A stretch of 64,000 bases of DNA from Prosthecodimorpha staleyi. Its GTDB lineage: Bacteria; Pseudomonadota; Alphaproteobacteria; Rhizobiales; Ancalomicrobiaceae. Positions 48,310 through 57,316 of the stretch are shown piece after piece (the stretch's first letter is position 1; every line of letters begins with the position of its first letter). The stretch is taken from NCBI RefSeq assembly GCF_018729455.1, contig NZ_JAHHZF010000013.1, forward strand, positions 109,152 through 173,151. The letters run 5' to 3'. The notes below the pieces were generated by a model that was not told the DNA's origin, searched no databases, and was given only the letters and a program-made list of their open reading frames with translations. Both the position numbers and the translations under genes were made by a program.

Positions 48310-50814
48310 TCAGCTGGCGCGGGCGATCGCTTCGCGGACCGGACGCATGACGAGATCGCCGTGAGCGTCGATCTCGCCGTCCGGTCCGGTCGACAACTCG
48401 CTCGTTCCCTGATCGAGGAGACGGGCCGCCAGATCCTGCGGCGGCATCGGCTTGCCGAACAGGTAGCCCTGGCCGTAGACGCAGCCGGCCGCCCGCACCA
48501 CCGCCAGTTCGGCCGGGGTCTCGATCCCCTCGGCGACGGTCTCGATGCCGAGAGTGCGGCCGAGGCCGCCGATCGCATGCAGGATCGCCTCGCCGTCGGG
48601 GCGATCGGAGCCGTCGCGCAGGAACGACTTGTCGATCTTGATCTGGTCGAAGCGGAACCGGCGCAGGTAGCTCAGCGAGGAATAGCCGGTACCGAAGTCG
48701 TCGAGCGAGAAGCGCACACCGAGCGTGCGCAGCGTGTTCATCACGTCGAGAGCCACGTTCTCCTCGAACAGCACCGTCTCGGTCATCTCCAATTCCAGCC
48801 GGCGGGCCGCCAGACCGGTCGAGGCGAGAGCCCTCACGATGGTCGGTACCAGGCCCTGGCTCTTCAACTGGGCCGCGGACAGGTTGACAGACAGGGAGAT
48901 CTCGGTCGGCCAGGTCGCCGCCTCGCGGCAGGCTGCGCGCAGCACCCACTCGCCGAGCGGCACGATCAGGCCGCTTTCCTCCGCGATCGGCACGAAGGTC
49001 TCGGGCGAGACCCAGCCGAAATCCGGGTGGTTCCAGCGCAGCAGGGCCTCGGCGGCGACGATGCGCTGCGTCTCGATGTCCACGATCGGCTGATAGCGCA
49101 GTTCGAGCTTGTCCTGGGCCAACGCCTTCTTCAGGTCGGCCTCCAGCGCGCGCCGCTCCAGAAGGCGCTGGTCCATGCCGAAGTCGAACACGCTGTAGAG
49201 CCGGCGGCCGGCCGCCTTGGCCTCGTAGAGCGCCGTGTCAGCACGCCGGATCAGGGTCTGCGGCTCCAGGCCGTGATCCGGCGCCATCGCGATGCCCACG
49301 CTGGTGCCGATCTCGACCATCGTTCCGGACACCCGATAGGGCTCGCTCAGTTCGGCGATCAACTGGGTTGCCATGGCGCGCAGCGCCGATTCGTCCTCGA
49401 CTGGGTAGACTGCGATGGCGAATTCGTCGCCGCCGAAACGTGCCGCGAGCCCGCGCGGGCCGCAGACCCGCAAGGCCCGCCGAGCGACTTCGCGCAGCAG
49501 TTCGTCACCGGCGGCGTGGCCGTGCAGGTCGTTCACCTGCTTGAAGCGGTCGAGGTCGAAACTGATGACGCCGAGACATCCGCCGGTCGACCGGATGGTC
49601 TCCAGGCCGGTGGCCAGATAGCTCGTCAGGCTCGACCGGTTGGGCAATCCGGTCAATCCGTCATGGCGGGCCAGAAACTCAAGCTGGGCCTGCGTCCGGC
49701 GGCGTTCGGTGATGTCTTCGTGGGTCGAAACCCAGCCGCCCTCCGGCAGGGGCTGCCGGTGGACCTCGAAGAAGCGGCCGTCGGCGAGCCGGAGATAGAC
49801 GGTCTCGGCCCCGCCCTTCAACCTGAATTCGCTGAGATGCAGCCCGGCCTCGGCGTCGCAGATGCCGTTCGCGACATAGTGTTCGATCATCGCCTTCACG
49901 TCCGTCCCGGGGACGGGGTCGGGATCGGTGAAGCCGTACATGGCCGCGAAGCGTCGGTTGCAGACCACGAGGCGGCCGTCGCTGTCGAACAGGGTCAGGC
50001 CTTCACGCATGTTCTCCAGCGCGGCCGCGAAGCGGGCGCTCTGAATGCGGGCATCGGATTCCCGGTGCTGCAAAAGGCGGTTCTGGTCGGTCAACTCGGC
50101 ATTGGCGCCCTCTAGCGCCGCATGGGCCTCCTCTAGCTGGGTCGTGGTCTCGGCCAGATTGCCGGCGAGCCGACTCAGCGCCACATGGGCCCCGCCCAGG
50201 AGAGTGTTCTGCCGCCACAGGAGGGCGATCATGTATCCGGCCAACACCATGATGCAGACGACGACGCCCACGAAGCTGCGCTGCAGAAGCTTGAGGTTGT
50301 CGGCATATTGCGCGTTCAGCGTTGCGGCGCGGCGGTTGGTGGTTCCGACGATACTGAAGATGCTGGGGGTGAGGGCGTCGAAGCGCTGTCCGGCGGCGGC
50401 GATGGCGGCCGGATCGTCGAGATGCTCCAAGAGCGGCTCGAGGCGGCCGATCGTGTCGGCCAGTTCCTCGACCGTCCCGATCGGACCGAAGTCGTCGTCG
50501 AAGATGGCGCGCGCCGGGCCGTGCGCCAGACGGTCGAACGCGCGCTTGACGGACCGATAGGCGTTGCGGACATCGACCTCCAGGGCCGAACCCTCGCCCA
50601 GGCGCAGGCTCGCCAGAGCCTGCTGGAACCTGAACATTTCGACCATGGCTTCGGACAGTGTGCCGACCGTCGCGAAGTCGTTTCGATCGCGATTGGTGTC
50701 GCGATACTGGCTGATCGTCAGCGCCAGCGTGATGGCAGCGACCAGCAGTCCGCCGAGGGACAGCGCGAGGGCCGACTTCAACAGTCGGTTTCGCCTGGTA
50801 TCGCTTCCCAACAT
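48310..50814 (-). CDS. Membrane GGDEF-EAL cyclic-di-GMP enzyme with PAS domain
   Basis: 834-residue signalling protein. An N-terminal helix (about 12-33) and a second hydrophobic segment near residues 180-200 flank a helical periplasmic region. A coiled coil then leads to a PAS domain (LFDSDGRLVVCNRRFAAMYG), then GGDEF and EAL domains. The GGDEF site is intact (ARFGGDEFAIAV); the EAL domain retains AAEALLRWNHPDFG, LSVNLSAAQLKSQG, ELEMTETVLFEE, SLDDFGTGYSSLSYLRRF, KIDKSFL and AEGIETPAEL, so both cyclase and phosphodiesterase residues are present. Which activity dominates is unknown. The ATG at 50814 (MLGSDTRRNRLL) precedes the first membrane helix. It lies downstream of mtnA on the same strand, 123 bases away. 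Confidence 0.9.
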   Translation of the reverse strand: MLGSDTRRNRLLKSALALSLGGLLVAAITLALTISQYRDTNRDRNDFATVGTLSEAMVEMFRFQQALASLRLGEGSALEVDVRNAYRSVKRAFDRLAHGPARAIFDDDFGPIGTVEELADTIGRLEPLLEHLDDPAAIAAAGQRFDALTPSIFSIVGTTNRRAATLNAQYADNLKLLQRSFVGVVVCIMVLAGYMIALLWRQNTLLGGAHVALSRLAGNLAETTTQLEEAHAALEGANAELTDQNRLLQHRESDARIQSARFAAALENMREGLTLFDSDGRLVVCNRRFAAMYGFTDPDPVPGTDVKAMIEHYVANGICDAEAGLHLSEFRLKGGAETVYLRLADGRFFEVHRQPLPEGGWVSTHEDITERRRTQAQLEFLARHDGLTGLPNRSSLTSYLATGLETIRSTGGCLGVISFDLDRFKQVNDLHGHAAGDELLREVARRALRVCGPRGLAARFGGDEFAIAVYPVEDESALRAMATQLIAELSEPYRVSGTMVEIGTSVGIAMAPDHGLEPQTLIRRADTALYEAKAAGRRLYSVFDFGMDQRLLERRALEADLKKALAQDKLELRYQPIVDIETQRIVAAEALLRWNHPDFGWVSPETFVPIAEESGLIVPLGEWVLRAACREAATWPTEISLSVNLSAAQLKSQGLVPTIVRALASTGLAARRLELEMTETVLFEENVALDVMNTLRTLGVRFSLDDFGTGYSSLSYLRRFRFDQIKIDKSFLRDGSDRPDGEAILHAIGGLGRTLGIETVAEGIETPAELAVVRAAGCVYGQGYLFGKPMPPQDLAARLLDQGTSELSTGPDGEIDAHGDLVMRPVREAIARAS

Positions 50815-50937
50815 GCCCTCTGCCCGCTCCTGCCGCCGCCTGAAGATCGATCCTAGATGGAAAGCCCTGACGATTTGGTAAAAGGGTGGCGGCAAGGCTA
50901 TCCCGCCATGGATTGCAGTATGCGAGGGCAATATTCT

Positions 50938-52041
50938 TCAGTTTTTCTCCAGTCGATCCGGGAAGAGCGCTGCGAGACTGTCCCGTTTGGCAGGTACCAG
51001 ACCCCGCTCCGTGATCAGTCCGGTAACAAGGCGGGCCGGTGTGACATCGAATGCATAGTTTGCAACGGGCGTACCGTCCGGAACGATCCTTACCGTCTCG
51101 ATGCGCCCGTCTTCGGCGCGGCCGGATATATGCGTAACCTCGAAACCATGGCGCTGCTCGATCGGGATTTCCCTGAGACCGTCGCCGACCGAGAAGTCGA
51201 TGGTTGGGGAAGGCAGGGCGACATAGAATGGAACGCCGTTGTCCCGCGCGGCCAGCGCCTTCAGGTAGGTGCCGATCTTGTTGGCGACATCGCCCGTGGC
51301 GGTGGTCCGGTCGGTTCCGACGATCACGGCGTCGACCTGTCCGTGCTGCATCAGATGGCCGCCGGTATTGTCCGGCACGACCGTGTGCGGCACGCCGTGA
51401 TGGCCGAGTTCCCAGGCGGTCAGGAAGGCGCCCTGATTGCGCGGCCGGGTCTCGTCGACCCAGACATGGACCGGCAGGCCGGCATCGTGCGCCATGTAGA
51501 TCGGCGCCGTGGCGGTGCCCCAGTCGACGGTGGCCAGCCAGCCCGCATTGCAGTGGGTCAGGATGTTGAGCGGCCCGCCGCCCGGCTTGGCGCGGAGCAG
51601 GTCCTCCAGGACGGCGAGGCCGTGGCGGCCGATCGCGGCATTGATGGCGACATCCTCGTCGGCGATCTCGGCCGCCGCCGCATAGGCCGCATCGCAGCGT
51701 GCCGAGGGCGGCAGGTCGGCGAGGATGCCGCGGACCTCGTCGAGCGCCCAGCGCAGGTTGACGGCGGTCGGGCGGGTCCGGATCAGGCGGTCATAGGCGG
51801 TGCGCAGGGCCGCGTCGTCGGCTTGGTCGCGCATGGCCAGCGCCATGCCGTAGGCGGCGGTCGCGCCGATCAGCGGGGCGCCGCGCACCACCATGGTCTC
51901 GATGGCCTGCGCGGCATCCTCCAGCGTGCGTAGCGTCACCGTCTCGAAGCGATGCGGCAGCCGGGTCTGGTCGATCGCCGTCACATCGCCGGCATGAGCC
52001 TCGGTCCAGAGGGTCCGGTAGTGCTGGCCGTCGACATTCAT
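50938..52041 (-). CDS. mtnA: S-methyl-5-thioribose-1-phosphate isomerase
   Basis: 367-residue aldose-ketose isomerase of the methionine salvage pathway, converting 5-methylthioribose-1-phosphate to the ribulose form. Seen: [40 protein letters not shown], the catalytic Cys in [49 protein letters not shown] with the catalytic Asp and [20 protein letters not shown]. Length is normal. It starts 13 bases after the stop of the upstream amidohydrolase, so it is probably in the same transcript, though the two pathways are not obviously linked. No other methionine-salvage gene is adjacent. Confidence 0.95.
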   Translation of the reverse strand: MNVDGQHYRTLWTEAHAGDVTAIDQTRLPHRFETVTLRTLEDAAQAIETMVVRGAPLIGATAAYGMALAMRDQADDAALRTAYDRLIRTRPTAVNLRWALDEVRGILADLPPSARCDAAYAAAAEIADEDVAINAAIGRHGLAVLEDLLRAKPGGGPLNILTHCNAGWLATVDWGTATAPIYMAHDAGLPVHVWVDETRPRNQGAFLTAWELGHHGVPHTVVPDNTGGHLMQHGQVDAVIVGTDRTTATGDVANKIGTYLKALAARDNGVPFYVALPSPTIDFSVGDGLREIPIEQRHGFEVTHISGRAEDGRIETVRIVPDGTPVANYAFDVTPARLVTGLITERGLVPAKRDSLAALFPDRLEKN

Positions 52042-52054
52042 GGTCCGCTCCCGC

Positions 52055-53293
52055 TCAGCCGAGACGGCGATCGTATTCCAGCACGGCCTCCAGGAGAACC
52101 TGCGCGCCGGCGGCGCATTCCTCGAAGGTGGTCGATTCGGCCTCGTTGTGGCTGATGCCGCCGGCGCAGGGCACGAAGATCATGGTGGTCGGCGCGACGC
52201 GGGCCACATAGGCGGCATCGTGGCCGGCGCCCGAGACCATGTCGCGGCTCTCGAAGCCGGCCCGCTCGGTGCCGATGCGGACGCAGTCGATCAGGTCGGG
52301 GGCGAAGCGGACGGCCGGCGAGTGCCAGATGCGCTTCTCCTCGAAGGTGAGCTTCAGCGGCGTCAGGATTTCGTCGAGCGCCCGGCGCAGCTTGCCCTCC
52401 ATCACGTCGAGCACGGCATCGTCCGGATGACGCAGGTCGACGCAGAAGAAGACCTCGCCCGGGATGACGTTGCGGCTGTTCGGGCGGTTCTCGATCAGGC
52501 CGACGGTGCCGACCGCGTTCGGGGCATGCTCGTGGGCGATGGCGTCGATCCGGTCGATGACGCGGGCGGCGCCGAGCAGGGCGTTGCGGCGCAGATACAT
52601 CGGCGTGGCGCCGGTATGGGCGTCCTGGCCGGCGACCGTCACCTCGTACCAGCGCATGCCCTGCACGCCCTGGACGACGCCGATCATCCGGCCCTCGTTC
52701 TCCAGGATCGGCCCCTGTTCGATATGCAGTTCGAACATCGCGCCGAATTTGTGCGCGCCCGCCTTCTCGGGGCCGCGATAGCCGATGCGCTCCAGTTCGT
52801 CGCCATATTTCAGGCCCTGCCGGTCCTCGCGGGAATAGGCGTATTCGGGCGTGAACACGCCGGCATAGACGCCGGAGGCGAGCATCGCCGGGGCGAAGCG
52901 CGAGCCCTCCTCGTTGGCCCAGTTGACGATCTCGACCGGGGCGTTGGTCTCGTAGCCCATGTCGTGCATCGTGCGCATGGCCTCGAGCGCGCCGAGCACG
53001 CCGAGCACGCCGTCGAACTTGCCGCCGGTCGGCTGGGTGTCGAGATGCGACCCCATGGCGATCGGGGCGAGATCCGCCCGCCGGCCCGGCCGGACCGCGA
53101 ACATGTTGCCGACCTCGTCGACCGTGACCGTGCAGCCGAGCGCCTCGCACTCAGCCTTGAACCAGTCGCGCACGCGCCGGTCCTCGTCGGTCAGCGTCAG
53201 CCGCTTGATGCCGCCCTTCGGCGTGCCGCCGATCTGGGCGGTTTCCATCAGGCTGTCCCACAGCCGCTGCGGGTTGATCTTGAGGTTCTGCAT
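52055..53293 (-). CDS. Zn-dependent amidohydrolase, probable beta-ureidopropionase / N-carbamoyl amino acid hydrolase
   Basis: 412-residue member of the M20-type carbamoyl-amino-acid hydrolase family (allantoate amidohydrolase, L-carbamoylase, beta-ureidopropionase). Seen: [20 protein letters not shown] with metal-binding His and Asp, [20 protein letters not shown] with metal Glu, [11 protein letters not shown] with metal His, [18 protein letters not shown] and, near the end, [20 protein letters not shown]. Gene position two genes from dihydropyrimidinase suggests that it completes pyrimidine ring catabolism by hydrolysing N-carbamoyl-beta-alanine; allantoate is an alternative substrate. The ATG at 53293 ([15 protein letters not shown]) fits the family. 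Confidence 0.88.
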   Translation of the reverse strand: MQNLKINPQRLWDSLMETAQIGGTPKGGIKRLTLTDEDRRVRDWFKAECEALGCTVTVDEVGNMFAVRPGRRADLAPIAMGSHLDTQPTGGKFDGVLGVLGALEAMRTMHDMGYETNAPVEIVNWANEEGSRFAPAMLASGVYAGVFTPEYAYSREDRQGLKYGDELERIGYRGPEKAGAHKFGAMFELHIEQGPILENEGRMIGVVQGVQGMRWYEVTVAGQDAHTGATPMYLRRNALLGAARVIDRIDAIAHEHAPNAVGTVGLIENRPNSRNVIPGEVFFCVDLRHPDDAVLDVMEGKLRRALDEILTPLKLTFEEKRIWHSPAVRFAPDLIDCVRIGTERAGFESRDMVSGAGHDAAYVARVAPTTMIFVPCAGGISHNEAESTTFEECAAGAQVLLEAVLEYDRRLG

Positions 53294-53325
53294 CGAGGGC
53301 TCCTGGCGTCTCGTAGGAGGTCGTT

Positions 53326-53775
53326 TCAAGGGCGGGCCGCGAGAGCCGCGGAAAGAAAGGGATGGGTCGGGGTCGCGAAGGGATTGACGATGGTCAGTCC
53401 ATTCCAAAGGAAGCCGTCTTGCATGTCTTCAGAGAGGAGCATCGCGCAGCCGGCTTCGACCGCGGCGACCATGACGACTGCGTCCCAAACCTGCAGTCGG
53501 TGATCGGTCGCCAATTGCAGGGCGCGCAGCATGCTCGACGGCGTCGTGCCGACGACGGTCCCGATCGGACGCCAGGCCTCGATCCGGCGCATGATCTCGA
53601 AGCGGTCGAGGCCGCTCTTGCGGGCCAAAACATTGTAGAATTCGCCGAGCACCTGGCCTGGCAGAACGATCCGGCCGAGCAGGCCGGCGATAGCCTGCTT
53701 GGCGAGCGCGATGCGCCGGGCATCTCCGTAGCCTTCGGCATAAATCAGAATATTCGTATCGAACCCCACCTTCAT
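53326..53775 (-). CDS. PIN-domain toxin-like ribonuclease (VapC type)
   Basis: 149-residue PIN-domain protein. The catalytic acids are visible: Asp6 in VGFDTNILIY, Glu45 in VLGEFYNVL, Asp98 in VWDAVVMVAAV and Asp117 in LLSEDMQDG. VapC-type toxins cut tRNA or rRNA and are held inactive by their antitoxin. It follows the Phd-type antitoxin gene by 16 bases in the same orientation, the normal toxin-antitoxin order. The pair sits inside the pyrimidine-catabolism series, between hydA and the ureidopropionase-like gene. A hand count of one of its lines gives about 57% GC, lower than the flanking genes, suggesting acquisition. All four acids are intact, so it may be active. Confidence 0.88.
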   Translation of the reverse strand: MKVGFDTNILIYAEGYGDARRIALAKQAIAGLLGRIVLPGQVLGEFYNVLARKSGLDRFEIMRRIEAWRPIGTVVGTTPSSMLRALQLATDHRLQVWDAVVMVAAVEAGCAMLLSEDMQDGFLWNGLTIVNPFATPTHPFLSAALAARP

Positions 53776-53791
53776 CGGAAGGACTCCGGCA

Positions 53792-54058
53792 TCAGAATGA
53801 CTCCGGGTACGGCTCGTCGTCGTAGAGTTCGCCGCGCGTCCAGGTCAGCGGCCCCAATACGGGCCGGGCTTCCAGGCGTTCGAGCAGCCGGAGGCCCGCA
53901 GCCACCTGATCGTCCCGCTCCCGGTCCTCCTCCGAGAGCGGAACGATCTTGGCGACCGGCCGCCCATGCGATGTGACGATCACCGCGTCGCCCTCGGCGA
54001 CGTCGCGGATCAGCTTGGAGAAGTGCCGATTGGCGTCGGCCGCCGAGATCGTCTTCAT
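53792..54058 (-). CDS. Phd/YefM-type antitoxin
   Basis: 88-residue antitoxin. The N-terminal part, MKTISAADANRHFSKLIRDV then GDAVIVTSHGRPVAKIVPLS, is the Phd/YefM DNA-binding fold. The C-terminal residues (about 45-88) are charged and presumably fold onto the PIN toxin. It precedes the toxin gene. An inverted repeat just upstream of the start (54071-54087) is the expected autoregulatory operator. The start follows AGGTG. Confidence 0.88.
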   Translation of the reverse strand: MKTISAADANRHFSKLIRDVAEGDAVIVTSHGRPVAKIVPLSEEDRERDDQVAAGLRLLERLEARPVLGPLTWTRGELYDDEPYPESF

Positions 54059-54070
54059 GAGACACCTAAT

Positions 54071-54087
54071 GTAGTGAATTGCACTAC
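54071..54087. promoter_or_regulatory. Likely autoregulatory operator of the toxin-antitoxin pair
   Basis: Inverted repeat GTAGTG-AATTG-CACTAC, ending 13 bases before the antitoxin start codon. Phd/YefM antitoxins bind such palindromes at their own promoters. The core is AT-rich compared with its surroundings. Confidence 0.6.
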
Positions 54088-54138
54088 TTTAGCACGGCCG
54101 GCCGTCGGCCGGAAGATGCCGGCCTTTCCATCCGTCCT

Positions 54139-55593
54139 TCACGGCGTGACTTCGAGCCGCTCCACGCCGCGCGGACGGGTCAGGTCCTTCCAGGTCGCGT
54201 TGGCGACGTGGACGGCCGGGAAGGCCGGGCGCTCGACATACTGGCCGTCGCCGGGCTTCGCCGAGACGGCGCCGTCGCGATAGACGACGCGGCCGCGCGA
54301 AATGGTGACGGCCGGCAGGCCGCGGCAGCGGTAGCCCTCGAAGACGTTGTAGTCGATGCGGCTCTTCTGGGTCTTGGCCGAGACGGTTTTGGTCGCCTCC
54401 GGATCCCAGACGACGAGATCGGCATCCGAGCCGACCGCGACGGCGCCCTTGCGCGGATAGATGTTGAGGATGCGGGCGATGTTGGTCGAGGTGACGGCGA
54501 CGAATTCCTCCGGCGTCAGCCGGCCGGTGTTGACGCCGGCATCCCAGAGCACCGGCATACGATCCTCCAGGCCGCCGGTGCCGTTCGGAATCTTGCGGAA
54601 GTCGCCGAGGCCGAAGCGCTTCTGGTCGGTCGTGAAGGCGCAATGGTCGGTCGCCACCACCTGCAGCGAGCCGGACTGCAGGCCGGCCCACAGGCTCGCC
54701 TGGTGCGAGCGGTCGCGGAAGGGCGGGCTCATCACCCGGCGGGCGGCATAGTCCCAGTCCTTCGACTGGTATTCGCGGTCGTCGAGGACGAGATGCTGGA
54801 TCAGCGGCTCGCCGAAGACGCGCTTGCCGGCGGCGCGGGCGCGCGCGATCGCCTCGTGGCTCTCGCGGCAGGAGGTGTGCACGACATAGAGCGGGCTGCC
54901 GGCCATGTCGGCGATCATGATGGCGCGGTTGGTCGCCTCGCCCTCGACTTCCGGCGGGCGCGAATAGGAATGCCCCTCCGGTCCAGTCACGCCGAGATCG
55001 AAATAGTGTTGCTGCAGGCGGAAGACGATGTCGCCGTTCTCTGCATGGACCAGCGGCAGGGCGCCGAGCCCGGCGCAGCGCGAGAAGGAGTGGAACAGCT
55101 CGTCGTCATTCACCATCAAGGCGCCCTTGTAGGCGAGGAAGTGCTTGAAGGTGTTGATGCCGTAGGTCTTCACGACGGTTTCCATCTCGTCGAAGACCTG
55201 TTTGTCCCACCAGGTGATGGCCATGTGCAGGCTGTAGTCGGCGACCGCCTTCTCGCCCTTGTGGCGCCATTCCTGGTAGGCGGCGAGCAGCGACTGGCCG
55301 GGACCGGGTAGGCAGAAGTCGACCACCATGGTGGTGCCGCCGGCCACAGCCGCGGTGGTGCCGGACTCGAAGTCGTCGGCCGAATAGGTGCCCATGAAGG
55401 GCATGTCCAGATGAGTGTGCGGATCGATGCCGCCCGGCAGCACAAAGGCGCCACCGGCGTCGATCACCTCAGCACCCACCGGCGCCTCGAGTTTCGCCCC
55501 GACGGCCACGATCGTGCCGTCCTCGATCAGAACGTCGGCGCGCCGGGTGTGATCGTGGTTCACGACGGTTCCGCCGCGAATGAGAAGGGTCAT
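54139..55593 (-). CDS. hydA: Dihydropyrimidinase (hydantoinase)
   Basis: 484-residue cyclic amidohydrolase that opens the dihydropyrimidine ring in reductive pyrimidine breakdown. Metal-site features: HTH in GGIDPHTHLDMPFMGTYS, the carboxylated Lys in NTFKHFLAYKGALM, His residues of LVHAENGD and YVVHTSC, and the Asp-His of VATDHCAFTT. ESGTTAAVAGGTTMVVDFCL is the conserved dihydropyrimidinase stretch. The ATG at 55593 is the family start; 41 upstream in-frame codons overlap the spacer and are rejected. It is followed by the Phd/PIN pair and then by the ureidopropionase-like enzyme. The dihydropyrimidine dehydrogenase genes (preT, preA) are not in the window. Confidence 0.94.
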   Translation of the reverse strand: MTLLIRGGTVVNHDHTRRADVLIEDGTIVAVGAKLEAPVGAEVIDAGGAFVLPGGIDPHTHLDMPFMGTYSADDFESGTTAAVAGGTTMVVDFCLPGPGQSLLAAYQEWRHKGEKAVADYSLHMAITWWDKQVFDEMETVVKTYGINTFKHFLAYKGALMVNDDELFHSFSRCAGLGALPLVHAENGDIVFRLQQHYFDLGVTGPEGHSYSRPPEVEGEATNRAIMIADMAGSPLYVVHTSCRESHEAIARARAAGKRVFGEPLIQHLVLDDREYQSKDWDYAARRVMSPPFRDRSHQASLWAGLQSGSLQVVATDHCAFTTDQKRFGLGDFRKIPNGTGGLEDRMPVLWDAGVNTGRLTPEEFVAVTSTNIARILNIYPRKGAVAVGSDADLVVWDPEATKTVSAKTQKSRIDYNVFEGYRCRGLPAVTISRGRVVYRDGAVSAKPGDGQYVERPAFPAVHVANATWKDLTRPRGVERLEVTP

Positions 55594-55745
55594 GACAATG
55601 CTCCGATCGTTGACGGTATAGATCCCGATCGCACGTTGGCGCCCCCGCGAAGCTCGTTCGCCAAGTTCGACCGCCTGAGCCTGTGCTGTCTGCGTGATCT
55701 TGGATCCGCGACCCACCGGCTCTGGAACACGGTGCCCTCCACCGC

Positions 55746-55780
55746 TCTGTCGTGCCCGGGCTTGTCCCGGGCATCCAGCG
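55746..55780 (+). repeat. Palindromic repeat, left copy beside the broken GIY-YIG gene
   Basis: 35-base sequence starting TCTGTCGTGCCCGGGC, forming a stem of TGCCCGGG with CCCGGGCA around CTTGT. It matches the right copy (56140-56174) in inverted orientation at most positions, and the arm bases differ in a compensating way (GC versus CG), keeping the stem. Such REP-like palindromes are abundant in Rhizobiales genomes. Confidence 0.8.
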
Positions 55781-55795
55781 GCCGCCGAGGTTCCG

Positions 55796-56095
55796 TCAGA
55801 GGATGCGTTCGAAAAGATCGTCCCAGTTGGGATTGTCCTTCTCGATGAGGTTGATTTTCCACTGCCGCGGCCAGGACTTGATGGCTTTCTCTCTCGCTAC
55901 GGCGTCGTTGATGTATCGATAGTCCTCGCACCAGACGAGGGTTTTGACCCCATACCGAGAGGTGAAGCCGGGAACCTATCCTTCGCGGTGTTCCCAGACG
56001 CGACGAACAAGGTCGTTCGTCACGCCCGTGTAGAGTGTTCCATTGCGACGGCTGGCCAGGATGTAGACCCAGTATTCGTGCTGTCGCCTTTGCAT
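55796..56095 (-). pseudogene. GIY-YIG nuclease family gene broken by an in-frame amber codon
   Basis: A 100-codon frame running 56095 to 55796 encodes a small UPF0213-type GIY-YIG protein. The first part, HEYWVYILASRRNGTLYTGV then TNDLVRRVWEHREG, holds the VYI...YTG form of the GIY-YIG motif and the conserved Arg. A TAG at 55976-55978 (codon 40) follows. The frame then continues intact with VPGFTSRYGVKTLVWCEDYR and WPRQWKINLIEKDNPNWDDL to a TGA at 55796. In related proteins a Leu-type residue occupies the TAG position, so one base change (TTG to TAG) explains it. A sequencing error or read-through is possible. It lies between two inverted palindromes (55746-55780 and 56140-56174), within the pyrimidine-catabolism region. 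Confidence 0.85.
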
Positions 56096-56139
56096 CCGAG
56101 CATCGGGTCCCGCTTCGCGTCGCTGAACCGACGCCGTCG

Positions 56140-56174
56140 CGTTGGATGGCCGGGACAAGCCCGGCCATGACAGA
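56140..56174 (-). repeat. Palindromic repeat, right copy beside the broken GIY-YIG gene
   Basis: Inverted relative to the copy at 55746-55780. On the minus strand it starts TCTGTCATGGCCGGGC and forms TGGCCGGG/CCCGGCCA around CTTGT. It lies about 45 bases upstream of the first ATG of the broken GIY-YIG frame. The pair looks like terminal inverted repeats of a roughly 430-base element. Confidence 0.8.
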
Positions 56175-56282
56175 CCGATAGGGCTGACGCCACGAAGGGC
56201 CGGCCGGTCGGCTCCGGAGCTCTTCCGGTTCGGCGGGTCGCTCCGCGCCGACCGGGCGAGGCCCCGGACGCCCTTGCCGGGC

Positions 56283-57281
56283 CTACTTGATCCCCGCCGC
56301 GTCGGTGACGGCGGCGGTCCAGGCGCCCTTCGGCTCCTTGGTGATGACCGGGGCCTCGCCGCCGGCGGTCAGCAGGGTCTTGACCGTCTGGGCGTAGTCG
56401 GCCTCGGCGAGCTTGCCGGTCGAACCATCGGTCAGCTTGTTGATCTCGCCCATCATGCGGACCTGATGCTTCTCGGTCTGGGCGCCGGTCGTATCGTTGT
56501 CGAGCACGATCTTGGCGGCTTCGGTCGGGTTGGCGCGCGCCCAGTCCCAGCCCTTCATCGAGGCCTTGACGAACTTGCCCATGCGCTCGACGAATTTCGG
56601 GTCCTTCAGCTTCTCCTCCGACGCATAGAGGCCGTCCTCCATGGTGGCGACGCCCTGGTCGGCATATTTGAAGGTGACGAGATCGTCCGCCTTGATGCCG
56701 GCGTCGATGACCTGCCAGTATTCGTTGTAGGTCATGGTCGAGATGCATTCCGCCTGCTTCTGCAGGATCGGATCGACGTTGAAGCCCTGCTTGATCACCT
56801 TGACGCCGCCGGCCGAGCCGTCGGTCTTGATGCCGAGGCGGGACATCCAGGCCATGAACGGATATTCGTTGCCGAAGAACCAGACGCCGAGCGTCTTGCC
56901 CTTGAAGTCGGCCGACGACTTGATGCCGGAATCCTTGCGGCAGGTCAGCATCATGCCGGAGCGCTTGAACGGCTGGGCGATGTTGACCAGCGGCACGCCC
57001 TTCTCGCGCGCGGCGAGCGCGGCCGGCATCCATTCCACGATCACGTCGGCGCCGCCGCCGGCCAGAACCTGCGGCGGGGCGATGTCCGGGCCGCCCGGCT
57101 TGACGGTCACGTCGAGGCCGGCCTCCTTGTAGAAGCCCTTGTCCTTGGCGACGTAGTAGCCGGCGAACTGGGCCTGGGTGACCCATTTCAGCTGCAGCGT
57201 GACCTTCTCCTGCGCGCCGGCCGCGGTGGCGGCGGTGAGCCCGAAGGCGGCGATTCCGACCGCAAGCAACGTCCTGTTCAT
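56283..57281 (-). CDS. ABC importer binding protein, NMT1/SsuA-like (pyrimidine-type)
   Basis: 332-residue periplasmic binding protein. Residues 1-24 are a signal peptide (MNRTLLAVGIAAFGLTAATA, cleavage near AGA). The mature start EKVTLQLKWVTQAQFAGYYV, then AKDKGFYKEAGLDVTVKPGG and DIAPPQVLAGGGADVIVEWM are typical of the NMT1/THI5 family, which binds hydroxymethylpyrimidine, riboflavin-like or sulfonate ligands. The ATG at 57281 follows GGAGAGGAG; an upstream start adds 21 residues. Downstream of it on the same strand come the GIY-YIG remnant and hydA. The two permeases and ATPase are immediately upstream. An aromatic or pyrimidine ligand fits the neighbours best. Confidence 0.88.
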   Translation of the reverse strand: MNRTLLAVGIAAFGLTAATAAGAQEKVTLQLKWVTQAQFAGYYVAKDKGFYKEAGLDVTVKPGGPDIAPPQVLAGGGADVIVEWMPAALAAREKGVPLVNIAQPFKRSGMMLTCRKDSGIKSSADFKGKTLGVWFFGNEYPFMAWMSRLGIKTDGSAGGVKVIKQGFNVDPILQKQAECISTMTYNEYWQVIDAGIKADDLVTFKYADQGVATMEDGLYASEEKLKDPKFVERMGKFVKASMKGWDWARANPTEAAKIVLDNDTTGAQTEKHQVRMMGEINKLTDGSTGKLAEADYAQTVKTLLTAGGEAPVITKEPKGAWTAAVTDAAGIK

Positions 57282-57316
57282 GCGACGCACTCCTCTCCCA
57301 AAGGTCCGGACCGCGG

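Noticed and set aside
55590..56168. Minus-strand frame beginning MAGLVPAIQ
   Set aside because: This peptide start is the well-known translation of the Rhizobiales palindrome itself. The frame then runs out of phase with the GIY-YIG coding sequence.
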